Shown in pieces: positions 11,590 to 21,884 of a stretch of 64,000 nt of DNA. Position 1 is the stretch's first letter. Each line of letters starts with the position of its first letter. The DNA comes from Nissolia schottii. Its lineage: Eukaryota; Streptophyta; Magnoliopsida; Fabales; Fabaceae. Made by a program: the position numbers and the translations under genes. A model generated the notes under the pieces. It was not told the origin of the DNA. It searched no databases and saw nothing but the letters and a program-made list of their open reading frames with translations. The stretch spans positions 478,630 through 542,629 of the forward strand of contig QANU01101148.1 in the NCBI GenBank assembly GCA_003254905.1, read 5' to 3'.

Positions 11590-11830
11590 TAAAATAAAGG
11601 CAAAATTAATTTTTGTTCTCTTAACTTTATTTAATCTACCAATTTGGTTATTAACTGACTTTTATGTATCAATTTGGTCTTTAGCTTTTAAATTGTTACG
11701 TAAAGGACTAAATCAATAGTTATGAAACCAAATTGATATATTAGATTGAAATGTGATACCAAATTAATACATGAAAAAAGTTAAAAAAACAAAATTGATA
11801 CATCAAATAAAGTTAAGAAACCAAAAATGC
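11590..11830. repeat. dispersed 'ACCAAATTGATA' repeat (copy B)
   Basis: Counterpart of the element in copy A, slightly diverged. Non-coding, between exon 5 and exon 3 of the GH9 relic. Confidence 0.55.
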
Positions 11831-12879
11831 AATCTAGCCTAAAATAAAAGAGTGAATAAAAAGTAATGGCTTAAAATAAAAGAGTGAATCGAGGTAATGG
11901 ATCACCTAGAGAGGTAAGAAACACTGCGTCAAACTTTTTACCTGAGTTGCAACATGCTTATCATCTCAAGTAAACCATGAGGGACCCCCTATATTGCCAA
12001 ATGAATTCTCGTTCTGCTGACACTGTAGGAACCTTTGAAAGTATCCGCAAATATAAACAGCTGCTGAGCATGTCCTAGGAGATTCTCAGAGCAAGTGAGA
12101 TTGATCTCCTTAAAAACCAGAGCTGCTGAGGCCAATGCGGCTGCAGTTTCCGCTGCAACTTCTATTCCTGGGAAAGATGAGTTAACTTGCGTCAGTGGCC
12201 TTTCCTCAGTCCCAACACAAACTGGGGGATTAGGCGAGCTTTCATGGCCAAAGGTGGATTTTGCATCCTTATTCCATTCTGAAAACTCAGAAAGCTCCCA
12301 ATTGGAGCAGGTCTTTGTGGCCATGTTAATGAGGAGAGCTTTCTGATAACCCTCTTTAAGATCAGTGCGTGGTTGCGCGCGAGTGGATCTCCTTCACCAG
12401 GGGCAGTCGACGGCAACCGCGGGAATGCGGTGGGCGGCGCAAGGTCTTACAACGACAGCGAATTAGGAGTCAATTTTGATGCTTCCTCCTTAAGGCTAGG
12501 CTCAGTTCTAGTTTAGATGTTGAAGAATTTGCATAGAGAGAGAAAGAAAAAGGTTGAGATCGATGTTGAAGAAACAAATTACTAGAAGCAATTGATGTTG
12601 GTCACGGTTCAAATCCGGTTTAAACCGATTCTCCGGGTTCGGAGCAGTTCAGAACCTATTCCGATGACCACGAACCAGATCAGTTCAGAAAACCCCATTG
12701 AAAAATTCGATTTTCATTAGGTTTGAGTTTGGTTTTTTAGAAAACCACTTCATATCCACCCCTAGATGGGATATTTACTTTTCGTTATTTAATGAGGGGC
12801 AAATTTAATTTTATTTGGTGTCTGTATATGGTGGTTATACGGTGAATGCAATTTTAATGTACCCTAACGTTAATAAAAG

Positions 12880-13215
12880 TAGAAAGTACAAAGTTAAAAG
12901 TTTAGACAAATATGCTAAATTAACTTTTTGATCTTACGCCTTATTTGATTTATCAATTTTATCTCCTAATTTTTATTTTTGAATCAATTTTGTTGATCTA
13001 TCAATTTGAGTATCGATTTGGTTTTCTATGTTCATCAAATTGGTCCTTTCGAATGCTAACATGATGGACCAAAATGATAACAATTTAAAAGGTAGAAAAC
13101 TAAATCTATAGTTAGGAGACTAAATTAACAGCGATTTGAAACGTAAAGGACCAAATTGATACAATAAAATAGTTATGGAACCAAATTAACAGATCAACTA
13201 AAATTAGGGACCAAA
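12880..13215. repeat. dispersed 'ACCAAATTGATA' repeat, separate insertion
   Basis: Same type of sequence (TTGGTCC, GGACCAAATTGATAC, AACCAAATTAACAG), with left and right parts roughly complementary. It lies just outside copy B, between GH9 exons 2 and 3. The sequence at its right edge (GGGTCACCTAGAGGA) resembles that near 6710 and 11903, so related copies sit at both places. Confidence 0.5.
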
Positions 13216-14169
13216 AGATATTGTTGAGAAACAAATAAATGGGTCACCTAGAGGACATCGGCAGAAGGATGAGCATTAATTAGATAATCTGTGATCGACT
13301 TAAGTGCGTCCTGTGCATATTGCAGCTGCGTCACTGCATTCATTTGATCTCCATATTCAAGAATCGCCCAAGACAACACGGTGAGGTCACCAGCATCATA
13401 CATTCCTTTGGATAAATCCAAACCTGCTTCACTCCCATCTCGTAGCCCTAAATCCCCTCTCCATGAAATCCTGTTATTATGCAGCTTTCCAGCTGCATAC
13501 AACACGCCCATGCACATTATTCTTCAATCAGTTATGTCATTCCCCACATTGGGTTTTCGACATCCAAATCGGTGTAAATGAGACTGAAATTCACCCATGA
13601 ATCAACTTATCTAAAAATGCATCATAAATATGAGAAATTATGTGTTAAACATCAGGAAATTTAAATACGTGACTGAATACGGTATATAATAACATTTTTT
13701 TTATCCAATATTTATTTACCTTCACATTTACCCAATTCAACTGGTCGTGTACTCGAATTCTATACTGTTTTTTATTTTATTTGTACATAAATCCCTAATT
13801 AATCATAATCTCTAATAACATTTTACTTTTCGGATCGACTCTTAACTTCGAACTTATGAACGAGTAAGAGACACAAATAGCACTAGAGAAGAACTCATAT
13901 CATATCTATATATTTTTTTTGTTACATTTCTGGACGTCGAAAAATTGCAGAGCCAAATCAAGAGCTGTGGCATATTTCTGAATAACGTTGGTGGGGACTG
14001 CAGAGTGTTGCTCTGGATCATAGTGACGATGAATCTTTGCCAGTATAAAAAGAACACCAGCACCCACTACGAGGATTCCGATGACGGCTATTCCGAGCCA
14101 CCAAAACAAGGCAACACGCACATGGTACTTTCTGTTTGGCTCAACAACCTTGTGTTCCATTAAATTCAA

Positions 14170-15513
14170 TGCTCGGTGAAACTGTGAATGGGAAGTATAT
14201 AAGGTAGTTATGATTTGTGATGCAGGTTAAAAATAAACCCATTGTTGTGGGCAACAAGAAATGGTGGAGTTATGGATCATAGAATTAGAAAGTGAAGAGG
14301 GTGAGACAAAGGAGAGGGAATATTGGTTGCTTCCTTCTTGTTCTAAGATAGTGATATAACGTAACGTGGCGATGCAAAATTAATTATTGGACAATAGAGA
14401 ATCCAAGCTAGCCGTAGTAGCAGGTAAGGTAACTATGGTGCCGGAGAACGAAGCCAGTGAGAAGAAGCAGACGATAACTTACGGCTCTGCTTGTTGTAGG
14501 TACATGGTTTGTCATGCTGTGAAGGGTTCAGCTAGTATAAAAATGTACTAGTAATATACAAGATATGTGGGGACCGGAAGATTTGGTATTCTGCTGCATT
14601 CATATAGGGTGGCTACTTCCTTTCCTTCTGTCGGCTAATGAAATTTTGTTGCATGATACTTTTTGATTTGAGAAGACAACTTTTATGTCATTCTTTTTCT
14701 TCTTCTTTACTGCAAAGCCCAACGACCCTTCAGCAGTGGCTCGCTCCTCTCAAAAAAAATATATGGTGATTTCTTTTCATTGTACTTAATTTATCTATTT
14801 TTTTATAATTTTTATAATTAAATTTATTATTCTTATTATTATTTTATGATTTAATATGACATATTAATAGATTATATGATCTAATATGATAAATTAATAT
14901 TTTTTCAATATAATATTTATAAAAAGTGTATCATAAGTTCAAATGATTCACAAATCTCAAAACTTCGAGGGTGGAGGGGTTTTTGGATCTACGGAGGCCA
15001 GCAAGTCGAGGCACCAAGGACAACCACTGCCAGTGTAAAGTGGGTAGCGTTGGGGTTTCAGAATGAAAAAAAAAAAATGATTTGGAGATCACAATCGCAA
15101 AGATGTGATGCATTCTAGGGGGGAACTTCAAGCTCTATCTATAGTCTTTTGTGCAAGAAATTTCAGCCACGCGTTACTTCCTAACTAGTTCGCGCAACTT
15201 TTGACAATAGCTATACCAAATTTATTGTGCTAGCCCCGAAAGTGAAATTGCAGCAATCTTTGTTGGGCTTTGCCCACAGAAAAATCTAGACACATTTAAC
15301 ACAATCATGTTCTTTCCATTTCCAAATAATATAACAGAATACTTTAATAGATGCTAAGGGAATCTACAATTCTACATGATCACTTTTGTCATGTGCGTCA
15401 ACCGTTATTCTTTATAGAATAACGAATTCAGAGTATCTGACACAACTGAATATTCAGATCTCGCCACACAAAAAATAACAACAAATATATTAAACAATAA
15501 CAGCACTTAACTT
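14170..15513. other. intergenic, no gene seen
   Basis: Holds the presumed upstream region of the GH9 relic and the 3' flank of the transporter. It includes a short AT-rich stretch with repeated TAATATGA phrases near 14840-14900. No recognisable protein or RNA. Confidence 0.5.
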
Positions 15514-16947
15514 CTACACAGTATAGTCGTCGTCATCAAGTTTTTCTCCAACCCTGTCGAATTCGATCCACTTCTTGGACTTGCAAAGATTCATGAAATA
15601 GTACATACCAACCCCAAGAGCGGTGACGAGAGCACTAGCCAAGTACACAATTGCGGAAGCAGAAGCCATAACAAAGAGCAAAAGCAAAGATGGCACCAAG
15701 CACATCATCACAAGACCCGGCAACCCGACCGGGACCTCAAATGGCCTCTTCAACGCTGGGAACTTGCTCCTCAACCGAAGGTAAGACGCGAATTCCAACA
15801 ACATCCCCAAACTATACAAGAAATTCACCGTGGATATGATATCTGCAAAAGTGAAACAGGACATGACAAGCGCAATCACCGTGGACATCAAAATCCCCAT
15901 CCACGGGGTATTAAACCACCTCGATCTCACCCCAAAGATCCGAGGTATGAACCCTAAATCCGCCATGCCAAGAACCTGGTACGCAGCGCTGCTCAATTGG
16001 GCCTCAAACAGCCCAATAATCGACAGAGCGGCACCAATTTCCATCCAGAATTTCAACCACTTCCCTGCGATGATCTCGGCCGCATCCGCGAAATAGCCAT
16101 CGACCCAATTCTCTTGCTCCAGAGGCAAGGCGCCGGTGGCAGCCAGCAGAGGGATGATATACGCCAAACAAGTGAGCAGCCCGGCAGAGAGCAAAGCTTT
16201 GGGGAATGTCTTCTGCGGCTGATCAATTTCTCCGGCCAAAGTGCTCGCATTATCCCAAAAATTCAGGTTCCAAAACAGGGTGTTGCAGTAGAGCGTCCAG
16301 TCCTTTTCCGCGCCCTTCTGACCCAAACTCAGCCATCTGCTGGGCTCAATTTTCGGGATGGAGATCAAGGACAGCAGCAGGAAGGGCAAAAGCGAAACAA
16401 CGCCCAGAGCGACGGCCGCGTAACCGACTATGGTCAAGCCGGAATAGTTGAGAAACGAGAGCAGCGAAGTGAAGAGGAATATGGAGAGGTAGCGTGGGAA
16501 GCCAGAGGACAAAACGGGAACCACCAGCTTGACGTAGTCTATGCAGAGAACGGGGTATGCGGCCAAGTTTATGACACCGCTGAAGAATTTCCAGAAGCCC
16601 ATGAGGGAGCCCCAGAAGGGACCAAAGGCCTCGTTAGCCCATATGACGAAGCCGCCGTTGCCAGGGAAGGCAGTGGCTAGCTCTGCGGTTACGAGAGCCT
16701 CTGGGATGCTCCAGAGGAAGGGAAAGATGAGGAAGCCGAGGATCGCGAAGAGGGGCCCGCCCGCCCCGACTGCGTACTCTTCTCCGTAGGGTCCTCCGGC
16801 TACCTCGAAATAGATGAGGAAGACGAGAGGAAGGAGGCCGAGTTTCTTCGGTGATTTGGTGGTGTGAATATCTCCTTCGATGTTGTGGTCAAGGAGAAGA
16901 TGTCGCTGGGAACTTGGAGGGTTGAGGGGACCCTCCTCCATGGCCAT
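15514..16947 (-). CDS. polyamine/amino-acid transporter (LAT/PUT family, APC superfamily)
   Basis: Intronless 477-codon frame. After a 35-residue hydrophilic N-terminus come [19 protein letters not shown] and then a long series of hydrophobic helices, about 12 as expected for amino-acid/polyamine permeases. The block [20 protein letters not shown] is typical of plant polyamine uptake transporters of the LAT group. I recall the Arabidopsis relative At3g13620 as closest. It would be an integral membrane proton-coupled importer of polyamines (putrescine, spermidine) or related amines. Length fits the family and no lesions are visible. The start gives [11 protein letters not shown]; the next in-frame Met (MEEGPL) is an equally good start. 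The gene is clearly more GC-rich than its surroundings, as expected of intact coding DNA. Substrate is inferred from family. Confidence 0.93.
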   Translation of the reverse strand: MAMEEGPLNPPSSQRHLLLDHNIEGDIHTTKSPKKLGLLPLVFLIYFEVAGGPYGEEYAVGAGGPLFAILGFLIFPFLWSIPEALVTAELATAFPGNGGFVIWANEAFGPFWGSLMGFWKFFSGVINLAAYPVLCIDYVKLVVPVLSSGFPRYLSIFLFTSLLSFLNYSGLTIVGYAAVALGVVSLLPFLLLSLISIPKIEPSRWLSLGQKGAEKDWTLYCNTLFWNLNFWDNASTLAGEIDQPQKTFPKALLSAGLLTCLAYIIPLLAATGALPLEQENWVDGYFADAAEIIAGKWLKFWMEIGAALSIIGLFEAQLSSAAYQVLGMADLGFIPRIFGVRSRWFNTPWMGILMSTVIALVMSCFTFADIISTVNFLYSLGMLLEFASYLRLRSKFPALKRPFEVPVGLPGLVMMCLVPSLLLLFVMASASAIVYLASALVTALGVGMYYFMNLCKSKKWIEFDRVGEKLDDDDYTV

Positions 16948-18613
16948 TGAGATACTTTTGATGATTCCAATTTGGATATTTCCGGATCCAATCTCAGATT
17001 CCGGAGACAGCAGACAGCTCTATCTCTATACTTACTCCTCTCTCTTCCCAGACTCACTGTTCACCAAATAATTGCGGGACAGCCTAACAGTTGAGACGTA
17101 TCAGTATGAAATATTATCTATTGACATGTGGTGTAAGTAATCTACGTATCCCATCGTCAAAACTAGGAACGCATCATTAGCCATGTGAAGTAATAATAGG
17201 GGCAATAAATAGCCCCCAAGAAGGAAAGTCCAAGAAAGGGTACTATGGTAACCTCAATAGGACTGAAAATAAAAGTATTGTTCGGTAAATCTTAATAAGG
17301 TTATCAATAATTCAGATTATTACTTTTAAAATTGCAGGTAAGGGTTGAAATTAAGCTCTTTTATCTTAAAAAAGAAAAAATGTTTTCTGTTTGGTCTCTA
17401 ACCGAGTTCAAAAATTTTTAATTTGATGTTCTAAACCAAAATGACACTCAATATATTGACAAAATAAGTTTTCTTTTTGTAATGATTCATGAAGATCAAT
17501 TCATTTATATAAGAGCAGAGTAAAACTATTAATCCCAGCAGAATTTTGACAATCACAAATAGTGCTCAATTCGCTAAGTGGATGGGCCAAATTTAATACC
17601 CCTGCCAACTGCTTATGTTATAGTCGTAAACAATATTTACAGGATTGTTAACAACTTTAGTTGGGTTACATCTAGCCCCCATATTTATCCTTGAAAATAT
17701 TCTCTTAATAAAATATGGACCAATTTTAAAATTTCTCCTTTCTTTTATTAAAACATAAAATATGAGCCATTTGTGATCGATAAGACATGCATATACAAAC
17801 AAACGATAGAGTCCCCAAGACTTAAGCGTTTAACGACTTAACCAACAAGGGTTCATAACAAATGTCATAGAAAGCTTATCATTCATTCATGTTGGTCCAA
17901 AAATAGTTATACATCGGATTGTATTAGTACATAATACCTCTAATTCACATAAGAGCTAAGGGCATGTCTAATCTCTTTAGCTAATACAAAGTACAAAACA
18001 ACTAATGCCACAACGCATAGATATAGGCTATCGTCCTTCTGCTTCCTTGCAGCCTCTTAACGCCAAAGTCTTTGATCGTCCGACGATGACTACTTCGCCT
18101 CAGCGTACTTAGCGTGCTTGCTTGGAACCATAAATGAGTGGGGAATGAGAACGTTTCGTCCTCAATGAGAACCTTAGGGCTTAATTATCCGTTTTTGCTT
18201 CATTTATGCTCGAGAGTCGAGGCTACTCAGAAAATCTCTAGGTGTCGAAATATACTAAAGTCCCTACTTATTTTAATCCATACTCGTCTTGAGTAGCTTT
18301 ACCTAATTAACTAGGCGACTGAGGACATTCTAATCTTTGCATTACCTATCCGGGGAATTTATCGTTCTTGTTAGTCCTATTCATTGGAGCAACGTGACAT
18401 CGGGTCACATTCTCACATATCTCATAATTTCTTGTATACATACATACATACATGCATGCATACATACATACATATATATATATATAGAGGCAACCTTGCG
18501 ATTGTTTGACATTGCCTTGTAGCGAATATATATATATATAATCATATACATACATCACATAGTTATGCATGAGGGGATAGGGGGTTCTCTTACGCGCCTT
18601 ATCAAGCTTTCTT
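16948..18613. other. intergenic, no gene seen
   Basis: Upstream region of the transporter, followed by TE-like non-coding sequence from about 17.9 kb. That sequence leads into the duplicated LTR-like block and includes a CATA/TA microsatellite at 18436-18486. Confidence 0.5.
18436..18486. repeat. CATA/TGCA/TA microsatellite
   Basis: Runs of CATA with two CATG variants pass into (TA)n. A second (TA)n run lies near 18528-18540. Confidence 0.9.
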
Positions 18614-20232
18614 ATTGAGGCAGCGTCCTTCTTTTCTGTTTTTATGTCCATTATTCCCTTTTGCACACCGTAGGACCGTTGTCCTTGTCCGGTGACAACC
18701 TACTCCGTATCCTTTAAATTTAATGGTAGAGATTATACCACATACGCATTTTAGCGCAACATATTTCATATAAATAACCATCCCTATATACAGGGTGGTG
18801 AGGGGTCGGCCTTTTCGATGCAACAAGGGTGGACTCGTGACAACATATCCTCTTAGTTTCGTTTCTTAACATTTCATATTTTCATGTCATAACTTTCTTT
18901 GTCTTCATATCATATTTTTCTTTACCTTTTTTGCCTTTGGCAACTTGATCTTGTGATCGTATTCTCTTTAAATCTGACTTTGCTATGAGATCAGGTCTAA
19001 GCTTGCAATCAAATCATTAACCAATCCTTCTTACCGGATTGACAAGGGGCTTGTCCATAGACGTGCTAAGAGAGGGGATTCCCTATTCATATAACTAAGT
19101 ACATATGTTTAAGGTATTCTGAGCCTCTTTTGGCCAGAGCCTTCTTAAGATCTTTCTTCGTTCCCTATATTCAATTATGATCTTTTCTTGGTTAAGTGAT
19201 TATCCGTCTAGTTATCTAGGGTTTTTCTAACATTCTATAACAACCCGTTCCTCATGATGCATCATAGTAAAGACATATCATCTATACAGGTAATCACCTA
19301 CAGTTTTCAGGCTTAACTTATGGTGTTGTGGTGCTTGTTGGGATCTTTGTACCTTTGAGATTTCTTCAATCGCTCAGCTGCCTTCCTTAGGTTTGCTCAG
19401 CGGCCACTAGAACGTGGAGTCTGCTCAGCGAAAACCCTAGGGCGCTCAGCAGTCTGAAAGGAAACCTAGGAACAAGCTTACTTGTTTGAGCTTTTATTCA
19501 ATTCCTTAAACATGTTCCCTAATCCTTTTCCTTGGTTCTTCGAAACCTAACCTTCACTCCTTTTAAAAACACTCTCAAAATCATTATTTTCATATTCAAA
19601 TCCTTAGTTGCCTTTAGGTACGTAAATATCCCAATCAAGTCACAGATATACACCAGCAGTTTACCAGACAAATAACTATGATTCTAAAAACATATACATC
19701 ACAAGAAACACATATAGGGAAGATAAAATTGGTGATTTAGATTTCTGGTCTAATTAAATGACTTGTACATTTATTTATTACGCGAAATCTTTACAAAGGA
19801 AAAAACGGGATGTTACACCAAACACTAGCTTAAACAACTTTATTATTGCTGAAATTTGAGTGAAAAGAAACTAACTTAGTTAATCTATTTGAACATTTAA
19901 AAACAAAAACACTTGAACAACTTGCTCTGCAGACACTCTCTAAGTCCTTTTTGTGGTTGATTTGTCTTCCCTTGCTCGGATCATCATCTTCAATGACAAT
20001 ATTCTCTTTGCAAAAATATCATATCAACGAACATGACAATCGTGATAAAGACGTAAAACAACTCGCTAGACACACAAACAAAAGGGACTGGAGTCTCGTG
20101 TAACCATCATCAACATCCGTTTTTAATTTTACCTTCCATAAGTGACATCTCTCAAGTAGTCCCATTTAGTGAGAGCGATCACAAGAACAAAAAGATATCA
20201 GACCCAGGAGCCACCATTATCATGATTCAATA
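18614..20232. repeat. left copy of a ~1.63-kb direct repeat
   Basis: Starts ATTGAGGCAGCG and ends ATGATTCAATA. The same sequence follows at 20234 after one N, with roughly 4-5% differences by eye and small indels. It is non-coding, with repeated GCTCAGCG phrases and an LTR-like sub-block, so probably part of an LTR retrotransposon. Confidence 0.95.
19236..19817. mobile_element. LTR-like block inside left 1.63-kb copy
   Basis: A 582-bp block is bounded by TATAACAACCCG and CGGGATGTTACA, nearly inverted ends of the type seen in plant gypsy LTRs (TGTAACATCCCG read on the other strand). It has GCTCAGCGG phrases and no coding sequence. No target duplication was found, so it may be a fragment. Orientation uncertain. 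Confidence 0.45.
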
Positions 20233-20233
20233 N

Positions 20234-21884
20234 ATTGAGGCAGCGTCCTTCTTTTCTGTTTTTATGTCCATTATTCCCCTTTGCACACCGCGGGATCGCC
20301 ATCCTTGTCCGGTGACAACCTACTCCGTATCCTTTAAATTTCATGGTAGAGATTATACCACATATGCATTTTAGCGCAACATATTTCATATAAATAACCA
20401 TCCCTATATACAAAGTGGTGAGGGGGCGGCCTTTTCGACGCGACAAGGGTGGACTCATGACAACATATCCTCTTAGTTTTGTTTCTTAACATTTCATATT
20501 TTCATGTCATATTCATGTCATAACTTTCTTTGTCTTCATATCATATTTTTCTTTACCTTTTTCGCCTTTGGCGGTTTGATCTTGTGATTGCATTCTCTTT
20601 AAATCTGACTTTGTTATGAGATCAGTTCTAAGCTTGCATTCAAAACATTAACCAATCCTTCTTACCGGACTGGCGAGGGGCTTGTCCATAGACGTACTAA
20701 GAGAGGGGATTCCCTATTCATATAACTAAGTACATATGTTTAAGGTATTCTGAGCCTCTTGTGGTCAGATCCTTCTTAAGATCTTTCTTCGTTCCCTATA
20801 TTCAATTATGATCTTTTCTTCGTTAAGTGATTATCCGTCTAGTTATCTAGGGTTTTTCTAACATTCTATAACAACCTGTTCCTCATGATGCATCATAGTA
20901 AAGACATATAATCTATACAGGTAATCACCTACAGTTTTCAGGCGTAACTTATGGTGCTGTGGTGCTTGTTAGGATCTTTGTACCTTTGGGATTTTCTTCA
21001 ATCGCTCAGCGGCCTCCCTTAGGTTTGCTCAGCGGCCACTAGAATGTGGAGTCTGCTTAGCGAAAACCCTAGGGTGCTCAATAGTCTGAAAGGAAACCTA
21101 GGAACAAGCTTACTTGTTTGAGCTTTTCTTCCATTCCGTAAACATGTTCCCTAATCCTTTTCCTTGGTTCTTTGAAACCTAACCTTCACTCCTTTTAAAA
21201 ACACTCTCAAAATCATTATTTTCATATTCAAATCCCTAGTTACCTTTAGGTATGTAAATATCACAATCAAGTCACAGATATACACCAGTAGTTTACCAGA
21301 CAAATAACTATGATTCTAAAAACATATACATCACAAGAAACACATATATGAAGATAAAATGGGTGATTTAGATTTCTGGTCTAATTAAATGACTTGTATA
21401 TTTATTTATTACGCGAAATCTTTACAAAGGAAAAAACGGGATGTTACACCAAACACTAGCTTAAACAACTTTATTATTGCTGAAATTCGAGTGAAAAGAA
21501 ACTAACTTGGTTAATCTATTTGAACATTTAAAAACAAAAACACTTGAACAACTTGCTCTGCAGACACTCTCTAAGTCCTTTTTGTGGTTGATTTGTCTTC
21601 CCTTGCTCGGATCATCATCTTCAATGACAATATTCTCTTTGCAAAAATATCATATCAACGAACATGACAATCGTGATAAAGACGCAAAACAACGTGCTAA
21701 ACACGCAAAACAACTCGCTAGACACACAAACAAAAGGGATTGGAGTCTAGTGTAACCATCATCAACCTCCGTTTTTGATTTTACCTTCCATAAGTGACAT
21801 CTCTCAAGTAGTCCCATTTAGTGAGAGCGATCACAAGAACAAAAAGATATCAGACCCAGGAGCCACCATTATCATGATTCAATA
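20234..21884. repeat. right copy of the ~1.63-kb direct repeat
   Basis: Offset 1620 bp from the left copy at the start. It carries small insertions (for example an extra TATTCATGTCA near 20510 and an extra CGTGCTAAACACG near 21690). It ends at the same ATGATTCAATA phrase and continues into unique sequence. The left end abuts the N at 20233. Confidence 0.95.
20867..21448. mobile_element. LTR-like block inside right 1.63-kb copy
   Basis: Same block as in the left copy, also 582 bp, with the first end changed to TATAACAACCTG. Not an independent insertion, because the duplicated unit extends well beyond it on both sides. Confidence 0.45.

Larger units (their letters stand above)
7870..12806. repeat. 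right copy (B) of the ~4.8-kb direct repeat
   Basis: Begins at TCGAGAAGAAAAAG right after the N at 7868, matching 3235 onward. It ends near the GAGGGGCAAATTT that matches the end of copy A. Compared with copy A it has an extra 247-bp tandem repeat, a 323-bp hAT-type MITE and a longer microsatellite. It lacks about 110 bp of exon 3. Its upstream side continues uninterrupted into exons 2 and 1 of the GH9 gene, so copy B is the one joined to the gene's 5' half. Confidence 0.95.
9575..14169 (-). pseudogene. GH9 membrane-anchored endoglucanase pseudogene, copy B (exons 1-7)
   Basis: Minus-strand order: exon 1 is 14169-13926, an 81-residue N-terminus with one membrane segment (VALFWWLGIAVIGILVVGAG) and LALQFFDVQK. 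Exon 2 is 13492-about 13250 (GKLHNNRISWRGDLGL, MYDAGD). Exon 3 is about 12217-11942, exon 5 is 11458-11311, exon 6 is 10558-10392, and exon 7 is 9900-9575. The layout is that of a GH9B7-like enzyme anchored in the membrane and acting on cell-wall glucan. Damage: exon 2 lacks about 11 codons right after DAGD (the segment that normally reads HMKFGFP...), and a stop lies where exon 2 should continue (DVL-stop). Exon 3 lacks the block between YSVS and QNE. Exon 7 carries the same one-base frameshift as copy A. Exons 1 and 2 still join in phase (K plus SGK). The shared exon 7 lesion predates the split of the two copies. Confidence 0.85.

Noticed and set aside
3237-12806. A biologically real tandem GH9 gene cluster
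   Set aside because: Not accepted as stated because the junction carries the only N nearby and the copies have suffix-prefix geometry; left open as an assembly question.
15997-16680. 227-residue plus-strand open frame
   Set aside because: Antisense shadow of the transporter gene; the minus-strand frame matches a known family over its full length.
18346-18666. Minus-strand frame with Tyr/Ile/Met/Cys repeats
   Set aside because: Translation of the CATA/TA microsatellite.
18602-20458. Two similar minus-strand frames suggesting a paralogous gene pair
   Set aside because: They lie in the LTR-like 1.63-kb repeat; the shared peptide has no recognisable domain and the similarity extends equally through clearly non-coding DNA.
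19236-21448. A single LTR retrotransposon with the two 582-bp blocks as its LTR pair
   Set aside because: The similarity extends about 620 bp to the left and 410 bp to the right of each block, so the blocks are parts of a larger duplicated segment and not a flanking LTR pair.
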